Assembly: GCA_903901015.1 (NCBI GenBank)
Contig: CAIUPH010000039.1
Span: forward strand, 1-55,228
DNA length: 55,228 nucleotides
Reading direction: 5' to 3'
From: Candidatus Bathyarchaeota archaeon
GTDB lineage: Archaea > Thermoproteota > Bathyarchaeia > Bathyarchaeales > Bathycorpusculaceae
Positions within the stretch are counted from its first letter, which is position 1; every line of letters starts with the position of its first letter. Position numbers and translations under genes: made by a program. The notes beneath the pieces are model-generated. The model was not told where the DNA came from, did not search any database, and saw only the letters and a program-made list of their open reading frames with translations. This document shows positions 43,191 through 51,428 of the stretch, piece by piece.

Positions 43191-43760
43191 ATGAGTAAAA
43201 GACAACCAATCATTAAGATCCAAAACATCGTAGCTTCAGTCTCACTTAACCAGAAAATTGACTTACAAAAAATCGTGGAAAAATTCCCACAGACCGAATA
43301 CAACCCCAGCGTATTTCCAGGCCTTGTTTTCAGACTTAAAAAACCAAAAACAGCCACCTTAATTTTCGGGACGGGCAAGATGGTTTGCACAGGAGCTAAA
43401 TCCGAAAAAGAATCTCGCAGTGCAGTAGAAAAAGTTGTTAAAGAACTCCGCGGCGAAGGCATCCAAATCACGGAGAAACCAGTCGTCATGATTCAGAACA
43501 TTGTAGCTTCAGCTGAACTTGGCGGCGAAATCGACTTGGAAAGCCTCGTTTACAAACTCAGCAAAGTCATGTATGAACCTGAACAGTTTCCAGGGGCAGT
43601 CTACCGCATGGACGAACCGAAAGTAGTGTTCCTAATCTTCAGCGCAGGCAAACTCGTTTGCGTCGGAGCCAAAAAAGAAGAGCAAGTCTACGAAGCCGTC
43701 GACAAAATCCAAGCGCTGCTCGAAGAAAAAGAACTCATCTACTACCCCGCTCCTCCATAA
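43191..43760 (+). CDS. tbp: TATA-binding protein
   Basis: The protein has 189 residues from the ATG at 43191 (GTG at 43185 possible). It consists of two saddle repeats: IKIQNIVASVSLNQKIDLQKI with FPGLVFRLKKPKTATLIFGTGKMVCTGAKS, and MIQNIVASAELGGEIDLESL with FPGAVYRMDEPKVVFLIFSAGKLVCVGAK. The phenylalanine and valine residues that wedge into DNA are kept in both. It nucleates archaeal transcription initiation with TFB. The C-terminus ends in an acidic helix plus a short Pro-rich tail. Confidence 0.97.
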   Translation: MSKRQPIIKIQNIVASVSLNQKIDLQKIVEKFPQTEYNPSVFPGLVFRLKKPKTATLIFGTGKMVCTGAKSEKESRSAVEKVVKELRGEGIQITEKPVVMIQNIVASAELGGEIDLESLVYKLSKVMYEPEQFPGAVYRMDEPKVVFLIFSAGKLVCVGAKKEEQVYEAVDKIQALLEEKELIYYPAPP

Positions 43761-43761
43761 T

Positions 43762-44478
43762 CTACTTTTTCATTCTCCGACGAACCGCAGGGTTCAGGTC
43801 GGAAACTTTTTTTAGCGCCAACTCAAAAGTTTCATCCACAGCAAGTTCTTTTTTAACGAAAACTCCTGTTCTGCCGACTGTATCGCGCCTCATAAGTGCA
43901 TGTACCCTGTCCAAAACGGTTTCAGCAGCGACGCCCAAAGTTTTAGCGGTGGATTCTTCTTTGCCAATCACACTGCTCTCCACATGTCCTTTCTCTGTGG
44001 GTTCAATGAGCATGAGTCGCTTGTCCACGCCTGCGACGCGCAAATCGGTTTTGAGCTGGTTTAGGTTTACTTCGCCGCCAAACCTGTAGAACTCCCTCTC
44101 CACACGGCGCATCTCCATAAGTGGAAACGAAACCGTTGTTGCCTCGTCGATTTCTATGTGGGCTTTCATGGCGTAGGATGGCGTGGCTTGAACGATAAAG
44201 CGTGTGTTGATGGGTACTTTGGCTTTTTCAAGGGCGGTTTCCACCAAGAAACTGTTTTGCACTTCAGGGATGAACACGTCAACGTCGCTGCCTACCTTTA
44301 CGTCTCCCCTTGCAATGCTTCCATGAGTGATTGAAAGCAGATGAAATGCGTCAAGCGCCTCCATAACCCAAACCGCTCTGCAACGAAGCGTTTTCAGCTG
44401 CTTCCAGCGTTCGCTAGAATACGTGACTTCCCTGTATTCTTCATGTTTGGTAGGTTTGACAGCCATCTTACGCGCCAA
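43762..44478 (-). CDS. Pol beta-superfamily nucleotidyltransferase (COG1665-like)
   Basis: This 238-residue protein contains the nucleotidyltransferase signature GSIARGDVKVGSDVDVFIPE, which supplies the Gly-Ser and the two metal-binding Asp residues; a third acidic position is in HIEIDEATTVSF. The rest is a large archaeal-specific C-terminal region. Substrate unknown. Start at TTG 44478 or ATG 44466. It is convergent with the TBP gene, their stops only 1 nt apart. Confidence 0.85.
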   Translation of the reverse strand: MARKMAVKPTKHEEYREVTYSSERWKQLKTLRCRAVWVMEALDAFHLLSITHGSIARGDVKVGSDVDVFIPEVQNSFLVETALEKAKVPINTRFIVQATPSYAMKAHIEIDEATTVSFPLMEMRRVEREFYRFGGEVNLNQLKTDLRVAGVDKRLMLIEPTEKGHVESSVIGKEESTAKTLGVAAETVLDRVHALMRRDTVGRTGVFVKKELAVDETFELALKKVSDLNPAVRRRMKK

Positions 44479-44545
44479 TTCTACCTTTAGTGTGGCATCG
44501 TTTATTTAGTTTAATTCACCAATCAAACTTATCGAAGGAACCCTG

Positions 44546-45484
44546 ATGGATACCCCTGTCTGCAGTGCCTGCAAAACCCGTGAAGCCTTCTTCTACAGGC
44601 CATATTCAGGGGAGCGCCTGTGCAAAAAATGTTTCACACTGTCCGTCGAATCAAAAGTTAGGGCAACCATCAACCACTATCACATGCTCGGAAGCGCTGA
44701 AAATTTGGCGGTGGCGGTTTCAGGCGGCAAAGACAGCTTAACCCTTTTGCATATACTGGCCAAGCTTAAGCGTTTTAAACCCAAAACCAACATCACCGTG
44801 GTCACGGTGGATGAAGGCATCAAGGGCTACCGCAACGAAGCCTTGGAAATTGCAGCTGAAAACTGCAAGCAACTCGAAATCCCCCATCACATCGTCTCCT
44901 TCAAAGAGCTCTACGGTTTCACGCTTGACGAAATAATTTGCAGCGCAAGAAAAAAAGGCCAAACCGAACTCACCGCATGCGCTTACTGCGGCGTATTGCG
45001 GCGCAAAGCCATCAACACGGGTGCACGGCAGGTTAAAGCCACCAAAGTCGCCACTGGACACACCCTCGACGATGAAGTGCAGACGGTTTTGATGAATATT
45101 TTCCGCGGCGACATCGCAAGGTTATCCAAAGAGAAACCAGTCACCAACGAAGTCCACCCCATGTTCGTCCAAAAGATTAAGCCGCTGTGCGAAATTCCCG
45201 AAAACGAAAGCGCACTCTACGCCTACGCCAAAAACATCCCGTTCCAAGACACACCCTGCCCATACGCGTCCGAAGCACTGCGCAATGATATACGCGGCAT
45301 GCTTAATCGCATGGAGCAAAAGCATGTGGGAACAAAATTCGCTGTTTCAAGAGCCCTCGAACGCCTTCGCCCTGCACTTGAAGAAACCGCTAAGAAAGAA
45401 GATTTTAAAACCTGCACGGAATGCGGTGAACCGTCAGCGATGGATTTGTGCAAAGCATGCGAATTGCTTAGGCATGTTCAATGA
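44546..45484 (+). CDS. TtuA/Ncs6-type tRNA 2-thiolation enzyme
   Basis: This 312-residue protein has an N-terminal zinc ribbon (Cys6, Cys9, Cys26, Cys29), the PP-loop SGGKDS (residues 59-64) that adenylates the tRNA base, a CAYC pair and a distal Cys in TPCPYA that together are the [4Fe-4S] ligands in TtuA, and a C-terminal zinc ribbon (CTECGE...CKAC). The family makes 2-thiouridine or 5-methyl-2-thiouridine in tRNA. AAGGAA precedes the start. Confidence 0.93.
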   Translation: MDTPVCSACKTREAFFYRPYSGERLCKKCFTLSVESKVRATINHYHMLGSAENLAVAVSGGKDSLTLLHILAKLKRFKPKTNITVVTVDEGIKGYRNEALEIAAENCKQLEIPHHIVSFKELYGFTLDEIICSARKKGQTELTACAYCGVLRRKAINTGARQVKATKVATGHTLDDEVQTVLMNIFRGDIARLSKEKPVTNEVHPMFVQKIKPLCEIPENESALYAYAKNIPFQDTPCPYASEALRNDIRGMLNRMEQKHVGTKFAVSRALERLRPALEETAKKEDFKTCTECGEPSAMDLCKACELLRHVQ

Positions 45485-45715
45485 TTATTTGTGGTTGATT
45501 TTCTGGTCGCTTTTTAGTTTGCGCAGTATCTCTGAGGCTTCCATGGCGTTGTTGGCGGCAGCTACTTTTTTTGCTTTCAAAAGATTTATGTGGACGCCAC
45601 AGTAGGGGCAAATCTTTGTTTTCTGCTCCATACCCGCCAGCGTTAAACCGCCGCACTGCGTGCATTTCACGATTATTGTCGCGCCCATCTTGTTTGCTTC
45701 CGAAATGCTTTTCAT
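45485..45715 (-). CDS. DUF1922 zinc-ribbon protein
   Basis: This 76-residue protein has CTQCGG and CPYCGV spaced by about 17 residues, with the MEQKTKICPYCG layout of archaeal DUF1922 proteins. The initiator may be the ATG at 45715 or the internal one at 45688, which starts at GATIIVKC like family members. Its stop abuts the convergent thiolation gene. Function unknown; nucleic-acid or protein binding is typical for such ribbons. Confidence 0.8.
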   Translation of the reverse strand: MKSISEANKMGATIIVKCTQCGGLTLAGMEQKTKICPYCGVHINLLKAKKVAAANNAMEASEILRKLKSDQKINHK

Positions 45716-45755
45716 TATACGGGTTCATTAATAGTTTGGTAGGGAAGAGAGCGTT

Positions 45756-46118
45756 ATGAGCGTTGATGGAGACCAGTACAAATCCAGAGTTCATCTGACC
45801 GATTTAGCGGTTCAATACTTCAAGAAGGAAGGCTACAAAGTTAACAGCGAAAACGTAAAGCTGGAAGGACACAGCGGCGTTTCGCATCATTTTGACTTAA
45901 TTGTTCAGAAAGGACGTTTGGAGCAGGCCGTCTGGATAAGAGATTGGAACCGAACCATCGGCGTAAACGTAATCATCAACTTGGATACGTCTTCGGAAGA
46001 CGTAGATTTATCGAGCCCCATAATGATTGGCGAAAAATTCAGCGACCACGCCAAATCATACAGCAACAGACGCAAAATAACGTTGTTGACCAAGCAGAAA
46101 CTGGGCAGTTTCCGTTAG
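45756..46118 (+). CDS. Possible restriction-endonuclease-fold protein
   Basis: This 120-residue protein has a layout reminiscent of small Mrr-like nuclease-fold proteins: helix (TDLAVQYFKKEGYKV), then SGVSHHFDLIVQKGRLEQAVWIRDW. The Asp in HFDLIV could be the first catalytic acid, but the usual ExK is not clear (AVWIRDW instead), so it may be inactive or act as a binding module. It is divergent from DUF1922. Confidence 0.5.
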   Translation: MSVDGDQYKSRVHLTDLAVQYFKKEGYKVNSENVKLEGHSGVSHHFDLIVQKGRLEQAVWIRDWNRTIGVNVIINLDTSSEDVDLSSPIMIGEKFSDHAKSYSNRRKITLLTKQKLGSFR

Positions 46119-46119
46119 C

Positions 46120-46701
46120 CTAAATTTTCAGGTACTCATCCGTTAAGCCTTCCCGCTCCAGCATGCCGAGCCAATCCACGATGCCGACGAAGCAGGTTTT
46201 GCGTTTCTCGAGAACATCCATGATTTCTTCAACCACGGCTTCAGTCGATTTGCCCGTGACATCCAACTCGCAAACCTTTCCGCCATGCGCCTCTACCGCT
46301 TCGCCAAGGCAAACATCGATGATTTCCGCCTGCAGGTTCTCCCACATTTTGGTGCCGCTGTAACCGCATTTTTCCATGAGCTGCTTGAGTTCTTTGGGGT
46401 TTCTGCGCAACACAAAATCCAGCGCAACATGCTCGGTTGGCGTTACTGCGCTGGCGTAGTGTCCGTCGACCACGATGTTGGTGTTTTCTGAGGCATCTAT
46501 AACTTTGGAGAGTTTCTGCTGCATCGCTTCCTCGTTGATGATGATTGTGTCGCGTTCTTTATCCTCGCCCAACGTTAAGTTGTAGGTTTTGGCGAAGTCT
46601 GTGAGATTGATGTATTCAGCGTTGAGTTTGGCGGCGAGGGCTTTGGCTGTGGTTGTTTTGCCTACGCAGGGCGTGCCGGTTATGAGGATGACTCGTTTCA
46701 T
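46120..46701 (-). CDS. Fap7/AK6-type adenylate kinase
   Basis: This 193-residue P-loop kinase has GTPCVGKTTTAK at the N-terminus and VDGHYAS in the NMP-binding region. Eukaryotic Fap7/hCINAP works in 18S rRNA maturation with Rps14, and archaeal homologues bind Rps11; the same role is plausible here, with the ribosome-biogenesis enzyme Tsr3 two genes away. A family-typical LMEKCGYSGTKMWENLQAEI follows. Confidence 0.9.
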   Translation of the reverse strand: MKRVILITGTPCVGKTTTAKALAAKLNAEYINLTDFAKTYNLTLGEDKERDTIIINEEAMQQKLSKVIDASENTNIVVDGHYASAVTPTEHVALDFVLRRNPKELKQLMEKCGYSGTKMWENLQAEIIDVCLGEAVEAHGGKVCELDVTGKSTEAVVEEIMDVLEKRKTCFVGIVDWLGMLEREGLTDEYLKI

Positions 46702-46810
46702 GGGTCAATCTGATGGATGCGGCTAATTTATTGTTACGGATAGGTTTTCTGCTTTTTGTTCTGGCATCCTTCCTTTTCCCAAATTTAAGTGTGGATTTTC
46801 AACTTGCTAA

Positions 46811-46888
46811 TGCATGGTTTTGAGCCAATACTGACCTACCCCTCTATAGGTTCTGTGCATACCTTGGATATTAGGATCCAAATATGCC
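46811..46888 (-). repeat. Dispersed MITE-like element, copy D
   Basis: On the minus strand: GCATATTTGGATCCTAATAT ... GTGCACAGAACCTATAGAGG, GGGTAGGTCAGTATTGGCTC, AAAACC. Its ends are imperfect inverted repeats (TTTGGATCC against TTTTGAGCC). It lies in the intergenic gap between the kinase gene and the Tsr3 gene. Confidence 0.7.
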
Positions 46889-46910
46889 TGAAAACTCATA
46901 CACTAAAGGC

Positions 46911-47495
46911 TCACTCGAACACGTTCTTGCTTGGCTCGCGTTTCTTTGGTTTCAGCAGGCGAGTTTGCATCTCCACGATGTCCGCGCTGGCTTTAGCAGT
47001 TACATAATTGTCCAGCAGCATCTGGTTCAACTCGAAAAACGTGTGCCCCCATGGAAAAATCAACAAAACAGCCTCAGCTTCCTGTTTGAAACCAGCAATG
47101 TACAGGGCTGCCGCGATGGCTTCGGCAGTTGTAAGCTTGGTTAGTTTGCCAAAGTTAACAGGGTTGCCGGCAATCAAGATGGGCAGGCAGCGGCTGGTTC
47201 CCTTAACATGTTCCCCCATGACTTTTTGAGCGTGTTCCCAACTGCAATCCAGAGCTGCTAACCCGAACTGCTCAAGCCTTTCTTTGTCTGCTGGTGAAAA
47301 CGCGATTTCCCCAAAAGGGTTGAGCACGATGGCGCGTTTTGGCAAAAACCTTGCGCTGGTAACTATTCTGGCGAGCCCGCGACGTTTTAGCCTTAATGCA
47401 GTGTTCTTTTTAGGGTCATCCTGAGCTGCATGGTAAATGGTGATCCTCACAGATTGATTTGGCTGCGGTTGTTGGTCGTCAGAATTAGGTTCCAC
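46911..47495 (-). CDS. Tsr3 (DUF367) 16S rRNA aminocarboxypropyltransferase
   Basis: This 194-residue protein starts with a GTG at 47495 and overlaps the end of the upstream NAD(P)HX-repair gene by 11 nt. The family segments AIVLNPFGEIAFSPAD, GLAALDCSWEHAQK, RCLPILIAGNPVNFGKLTKLTTAEAIAAALYI and FPWGHTFFELN are all present. Tsr3 transfers the aminocarboxypropyl group from S-adenosylmethionine to rRNA in small-subunit maturation. Confidence 0.93.
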   Translation of the reverse strand: MEPNSDDQQPQPNQSVRITIYHAAQDDPKKNTALRLKRRGLARIVTSARFLPKRAIVLNPFGEIAFSPADKERLEQFGLAALDCSWEHAQKVMGEHVKGTSRCLPILIAGNPVNFGKLTKLTTAEAIAAALYIAGFKQEAEAVLLIFPWGHTFFELNQMLLDNYVTAKASADIVEMQTRLLKPKKREPSKNVFE

Positions 47496-49026
47496 TGGGT
47501 TTGCGCACCTTCAAATGATTCATCGGATCTTCAAAAACACTTGGAATAAAATCGATAAGGTCCGTTGCAACCATATGGAAACCAATTTCAGCCGCAACAA
47601 AATCCCCTGCAGCACCATTCACGAATGCTCCCGCAACCGCGGCTTCAAAAACATCTGCTTTCCGAGCCATTAAACCAGCAACGATTCCGCTGAGAACATC
47701 TCCGGTTCCGCCGACAGTCATGCCTGGATTTCCAGTGAAATTCAACTTTGAACGTTCAGGACTGCAGATTACGTCAACTTTGCCCTTAACTAAAACGGTG
47801 GCGTTCAGTTTTTTGGCGGTTTTCTGTACTGCCAAGACGCGTTCGTCCTGGTTTTCAGGCAGTTCCTCGCCGGTTAAGATGGCGTATTCGCCTGCGTGAG
47901 GCGTCAAAACAAGCGGCACCTTCAACTGTCTTTTAAATTTAGCGAAGGCTTTTAACCCGTCAGCATCCAAAAGCAGCGGCTTCTTGGCTTTTTCAACCTC
48001 ATCCACGCATGCCTTAACGAACTTTAAGGTTTCAGGGTTCAAACCCAACCCTGGACCCATAGCTACAGCGTCAACCATGCCCAAGTAGGGCTTGATTGTT
48101 TCCATGTTGGCGGGGTTAAGGTTGTTTCCCTCAAGCTTAATCGTTATCAAGTCAGGCGACATCGAAGAGATTGCCGATGCCGTCTTTGCGGGAGCTGCAA
48201 GGTAAACTATGTCTACTCCCGTTCTCTGGGCCGCCAACGAAACCAAGGTGGGAGCGCCCGAGTATACTTCGCTGCCGCCAATTACGAGCAAACGTCCGAA
48301 GTCGCCTTTATGCGACGTTGGGCTCCGAGATTTAGTGACCATTAAAACGTCGCCTGGACCCGCAAACTGTTCCATCTCCATGGGCAAACCAATGTCTGTG
48401 ACGACGAGTTCACCAACGTATCGCTTGGCTTTCTCCAATCCTGGCTTTGCCTTATGGAACGTTATGGTTAAATCGGCTTTTACAGCGGTGCCTAAGACTT
48501 CGCCTGTGTCGGAATCGATGCCTGTGGGCACGTCGACGGCTATCTTGACGCCACTTAAACTATTGATGTAGTCCACTGCTTTGGAGATTGGTGGTTTAAG
48601 TTTTCCCTTGGTTCCCGTACCAAGCAAAGCATCGATTACTATGCCTGCATCCACTTTAGGAATGAGCGAACTATCCGATGCTTCAAGCAGCTCAACTTTG
48701 TCCTGCAACGACTCAAGAATACCCCAGTTACTAAGCGCCGCCTCATGGTTAATATCGCGGCTTCTGCCCACCAAAACCACCGTAACCTCAAAACCCGCCC
48801 CCAAAAGATGCCGTGCAGCAACAAAACCGTCGCCGCCGTTCCCGCCTAAACCGCAGAAAACCAGGGCTTTCTTGTTCTTCTGGAACCGCGTGATGGTTTC
48901 TTGAGCGACACTGCGTCCCGCATTCTCCATCAACTGAAGCAGGCTTACGCCAAAGTATTGTGCGTTGGCTTCTAAAGCGCGCATTTCGCGGCTGGTGATA
49001 GCGGGGTTCTTGGTTTTGGGTTGCAT
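47485..49026 (-). CDS. nnr: Bifunctional NAD(P)HX epimerase/dehydratase
   Basis: The protein has 513 residues from the ATG at 49026; an in-frame GTG at 49104 would add 26 unconserved residues, which I reject. The N-terminal half is the epimerase (SREMRALEANAQYFGV, LMENAGRSVAQE, CGLGGNGGDGFVAARHL). The C-terminal half is the ADP- or ATP-dependent dehydratase (HKGDFGRLLVIGGSEVYSGAP, AMGPGLG, TPHAGEYAILTG, GNPGMTVGGTGDVLSGIVAG). It repairs hydrated NAD(P)H. Confidence 0.95.
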   Translation of the reverse strand: MQPKTKNPAITSREMRALEANAQYFGVSLLQLMENAGRSVAQETITRFQKNKKALVFCGLGGNGGDGFVAARHLLGAGFEVTVVLVGRSRDINHEAALSNWGILESLQDKVELLEASDSSLIPKVDAGIVIDALLGTGTKGKLKPPISKAVDYINSLSGVKIAVDVPTGIDSDTGEVLGTAVKADLTITFHKAKPGLEKAKRYVGELVVTDIGLPMEMEQFAGPGDVLMVTKSRSPTSHKGDFGRLLVIGGSEVYSGAPTLVSLAAQRTGVDIVYLAAPAKTASAISSMSPDLITIKLEGNNLNPANMETIKPYLGMVDAVAMGPGLGLNPETLKFVKACVDEVEKAKKPLLLDADGLKAFAKFKRQLKVPLVLTPHAGEYAILTGEELPENQDERVLAVQKTAKKLNATVLVKGKVDVICSPERSKLNFTGNPGMTVGGTGDVLSGIVAGLMARKADVFEAAVAGAFVNGAAGDFVAAEIGFHMVATDLIDFIPSVFEDPMNHLKVRKPSGT

Positions 49027-49082
49027 TTTGGGGTCTTGATATGTTAATTGTCCGTTGGGAAATAAGGCTATCCTTACGCCGT

Positions 49083-49112
49083 ATACAAAAGCATCGCCCA
49101 ACACACTTTTTG
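49083..49112 (-). repeat. Direct repeat, left copy
   Basis: On the minus strand this reads AAAAAGTGTGTTGGGCGATGC and then TTTTGTAT. It matches 53564-53594 at 29 of 31 positions with one mismatch and one indel. It lies 57-86 nt upstream of the NAD(P)HX-repair gene start. Confidence 0.6.
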
Positions 49113-49777
49113 CTCAAACCAGTTCAAAATTGCTGAAAAGTCGTGAAAACATCGAAACTTGCCGAACCTTATATATACGTGAAAACGTCTGGGCTGAAAA
49201 TAACTAAGAAAACCACTCAGTCAGAGATTGGCTGCCTCAGGTTTGTATATCAACCACGTTCTCTCTACAGGTAACCTCTCAATTCCCTTGTCTAAGCCTC
49301 TGCAGAAGTCGGTAAATAGAGCAAACTGACAAAAAATTGGTTCGGCAACGGGATTTTAGACAGTGTTCAGGTTTCAAAGGGGTGTCTTTCAAGTTTAACA
49401 GAAGAGGTTCTGAGCAAATTGCGTTTAGAAGCGTTGAGTTTTACTTTGACATCCTCCAAAAAGTAGTTTTTTAAATAGTGAAACTGTGGATTTTTTGGTT
49501 TTTATAGCAGAATTGGCTGATAAGGTTGGGGTGCTGGATTTTTGATTAACGAAAAATAATCGAACGTTCATTTTTTACATTTAAAAGTTAAAAAACCACA
49601 TCATGTATTGAGTAAAGTTAAACAAAATTGTCAAATTTTCCATAGCGCCGTTTGATTTTTGAAGTCACAAGCTACGAAGGATTACGAACAGCCCGACAAA
49701 AATAGCTCTGCTAAGATATTTCAAGAAATTAAAAATAACAAAAAATATTTGCCTTTGGGCAGACTGTCTTTGCTCTT
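49113..49777. other. Gene-free region with orphan promoter 1
   Basis: A strong TATA motif with a purine-rich upstream element (CGAACCTTATATATAC, 49163-49178, plus strand) faces about 480 nt with no supported open frame. A T6 stretch at about 49467-49472 could end a transcript of about 270 nt. The frame 49659-49880 is not supported because it overlaps the AsnC-like gene antisense. Confidence 0.4.
49163..49178 (+). promoter_or_regulatory. Orphan BRE/TATA promoter 1
   Basis: CGAACCTTATATATAC on the plus strand; transcription would start near 49197 into DNA without genes. It shares 13 bases with orphan promoter 2 at 50898. The TATA core is nearly palindromic and could also serve the minus-strand gene at 47485-49026. 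Confidence 0.5.
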
Positions 49778-50012
49778 TTACTCCCTCGAAATAATCATCG
49801 TTGAAGTAACGAGCACGCTTGGCACAGCTCTAATGCTCTGCGAAACAAACTCCCAGCTTCTCCAAGCTATCTGCCGATAACGTTGCAATCACGTCATATT
49901 CGCCGAAAACAATGTCTGCCCGCGTGACTTCCTTGAATTCGGTGAGTTTTTGAGCAACTTCTCTTTCGTTTCCCGAAGCTACCTTGAATAGAACATACGC
50001 TAAAATCGCCAT
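49778..50012 (-). pseudogene. Stand-alone AsnC/Lrp ligand-binding (RAM) domain, frameshifted
   Basis: From the ATG at 50012 the frame reads MAILAYVLFKVASGNEREV and FKEVTRADIVFGEYDVIATL, a clear RAM domain without a DNA-binding part. After LEKLG (about 49851) the frame stops early. Moving one base restores EFVSQSIRAVPSVLVTSTMI and a natural end (TAA at 49778). The total of 235 nt agrees with one extra base at a CTGGGAG site. Such 77-residue proteins bind amino acids or oligomerise with Lrp regulators. Confidence 0.8.
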
Positions 50013-50152
50013 GTTTTCACCGTTTACAAAGTCTCATGAAGCCTTAATTACTATTCCATGCAGCCAAAACCTTAGCAAAAAAGTTTATCCATACCTTTTA
50101 TCTTTAATTAAATTAGGTTTTACCCCAAAACTTTTTGAAAATGGTGACGTAA

Positions 50153-50875
50153 GTGATCAAAAACTATACTTTGAAAGAAACAGATGCCCTATTAATAACC
50201 GACATTCAAAAAGATTTCTTGCCCGGCGGAGCCCTGCCCATTGAAGGCGGCGAAGAAATCATCCCTATCCTTAACGATTACATCCAACGGTTCAAAACAG
50301 CCAAAGCGCACATTTTGGCTTCCCGCGATTGGCATCCAATAAACCACATTTCCTTCAATACACAGGGTGGTCCATGGCCGTCCCACTGTGTTCAGGAAAC
50401 AAGCGGGGCAAAATTCAGCCCAGACCTCAAACTGCCCGAGCACACCGTAATTATTTCTAAGGCAACAGACCCTAAACATGAGAGTTACTCTGCTTTTGAT
50501 GGCACAAACCTGGCAAACGAACTGAAAAGGATTTGTGTAAAGCGGCTGTTTGTGGGCGGTTTGGCGACGGATTACTGCGTCGTCAACACGGTTCTTGATG
50601 CGCGAGAACTTGGCTATGAAACCGTGTTGCTCACGGATGCAACGTTGGGCATCAACGTTAATCCTGGTGATGTAGATGAAGCCATCAAAACAATGGTTAC
50701 AAACGGCGCCGAGCAAACTACAGTTGACGATTTCTCGGATGCTGTCGATGTGCTGCCCATAGAGGAGACGCAGCCTGACGGGTTGGAAGAGAAGCCTTTG
50801 CAACGGGCGGAGGTTAAGAAGAAAGCGCGGATGCGCCCCAAGGGATCAGCAAAACGGATTCGAACAGAGCGGTAG
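50153..50875 (+). CDS. pncA: Nicotinamidase / isochorismatase family
   Basis: This 240-residue protein starts with a GTG. The catalytic triad is Asp17 (ITDIQKDF), Lys in IISKATD and Cys in ATDYCVVNT; the metal site is DWHPINH. It deamidates nicotinamide to nicotinic acid in NAD salvage, which may be linked to the NAD(P)HX-repair enzyme nearby. The C-terminal 40 residues are a basic tail (KKKARMRPKGSAKRIRTER) not seen in most family members, possibly for RNA or membrane contact. Confidence 0.92.
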   Translation: MIKNYTLKETDALLITDIQKDFLPGGALPIEGGEEIIPILNDYIQRFKTAKAHILASRDWHPINHISFNTQGGPWPSHCVQETSGAKFSPDLKLPEHTVIISKATDPKHESYSAFDGTNLANELKRICVKRLFVGGLATDYCVVNTVLDARELGYETVLLTDATLGINVNPGDVDEAIKTMVTNGAEQTTVDDFSDAVDVLPIEETQPDGLEEKPLQRAEVKKKARMRPKGSAKRIRTER

Positions 50876-51428
50876 TGAAGGTTTTTTCGAACTGTCGCGA
50901 ACCTTATATAATCATGCGGCTAAATCCGCGAGTAAATTTGGTTTGCACCGAAAAATCCGTTTTCCCCGTTTCTTTTTTGCTGGCGAACAGTGATTTCGTT
51001 TAAGAGTTTAGTTTTTACGCTTGAAACTGGCTAAATAGTGCTCAGGCACGGGGATTGTGGATTATTTTTGGTGGTTTGTGAAGTTGGATTAACTTCAAGT
51101 TGTAATGTTAGACATTGTTAGCTTTGTTTTTTCCAAGTTTTTCGAGCTATACTCTGCTTTTTGGTTAATGTTTGGTTCTTTCAGGGGCTTTTTTCATCAT
51201 TGACGCTTTATGGTTAAGGTGTTTGTTTTTTTTTGTCTGCGAATTTTTTTCGAATGATCACTTTTTACAATAAAAGGCCAAAAGAAGACATATCTGTTTG
51301 TTAAATTATCACTAAATAGTTAAAATTCCCAATTAACCCAGCCATTGTTGCCCGGAAAAAAGCGAAAATCCGAACTTTACCGCAGGTAGCTTGAAAAACA
51401 AAAAAACCATACCAGTAAATCAGGAACG
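50876..51428. other. Gene-free region with orphan promoter 2
   Basis: CGAACCTTATATAATC (50898-50913, plus strand) precedes a GCGG/CCGC hairpin (50916-50929) and about 490 nt without a supported gene. A stretch at 51024-51061 (AAACTGGC to GGCACGGGGATTGTGG) resembles 49323-49360 at 27 of 38 positions. Confidence 0.4.
50898..50913 (+). promoter_or_regulatory. Orphan BRE/TATA promoter 2
   Basis: The motif shares CGAACCTTATATA with 49163-49175, in the same orientation and with no open frame downstream. Confidence 0.5.

Noticed and set aside
49083-49104. N-terminal 26-residue extension of the NAD(P)HX-repair protein
   Set aside because: The extra residues are not family-like, and the underlying DNA is a repeat also found at 53564 outside any gene.
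49659-49880. 73-residue plus-strand frame
   Set aside because: It overlaps the AsnC-like gene antisense and has no start signals.
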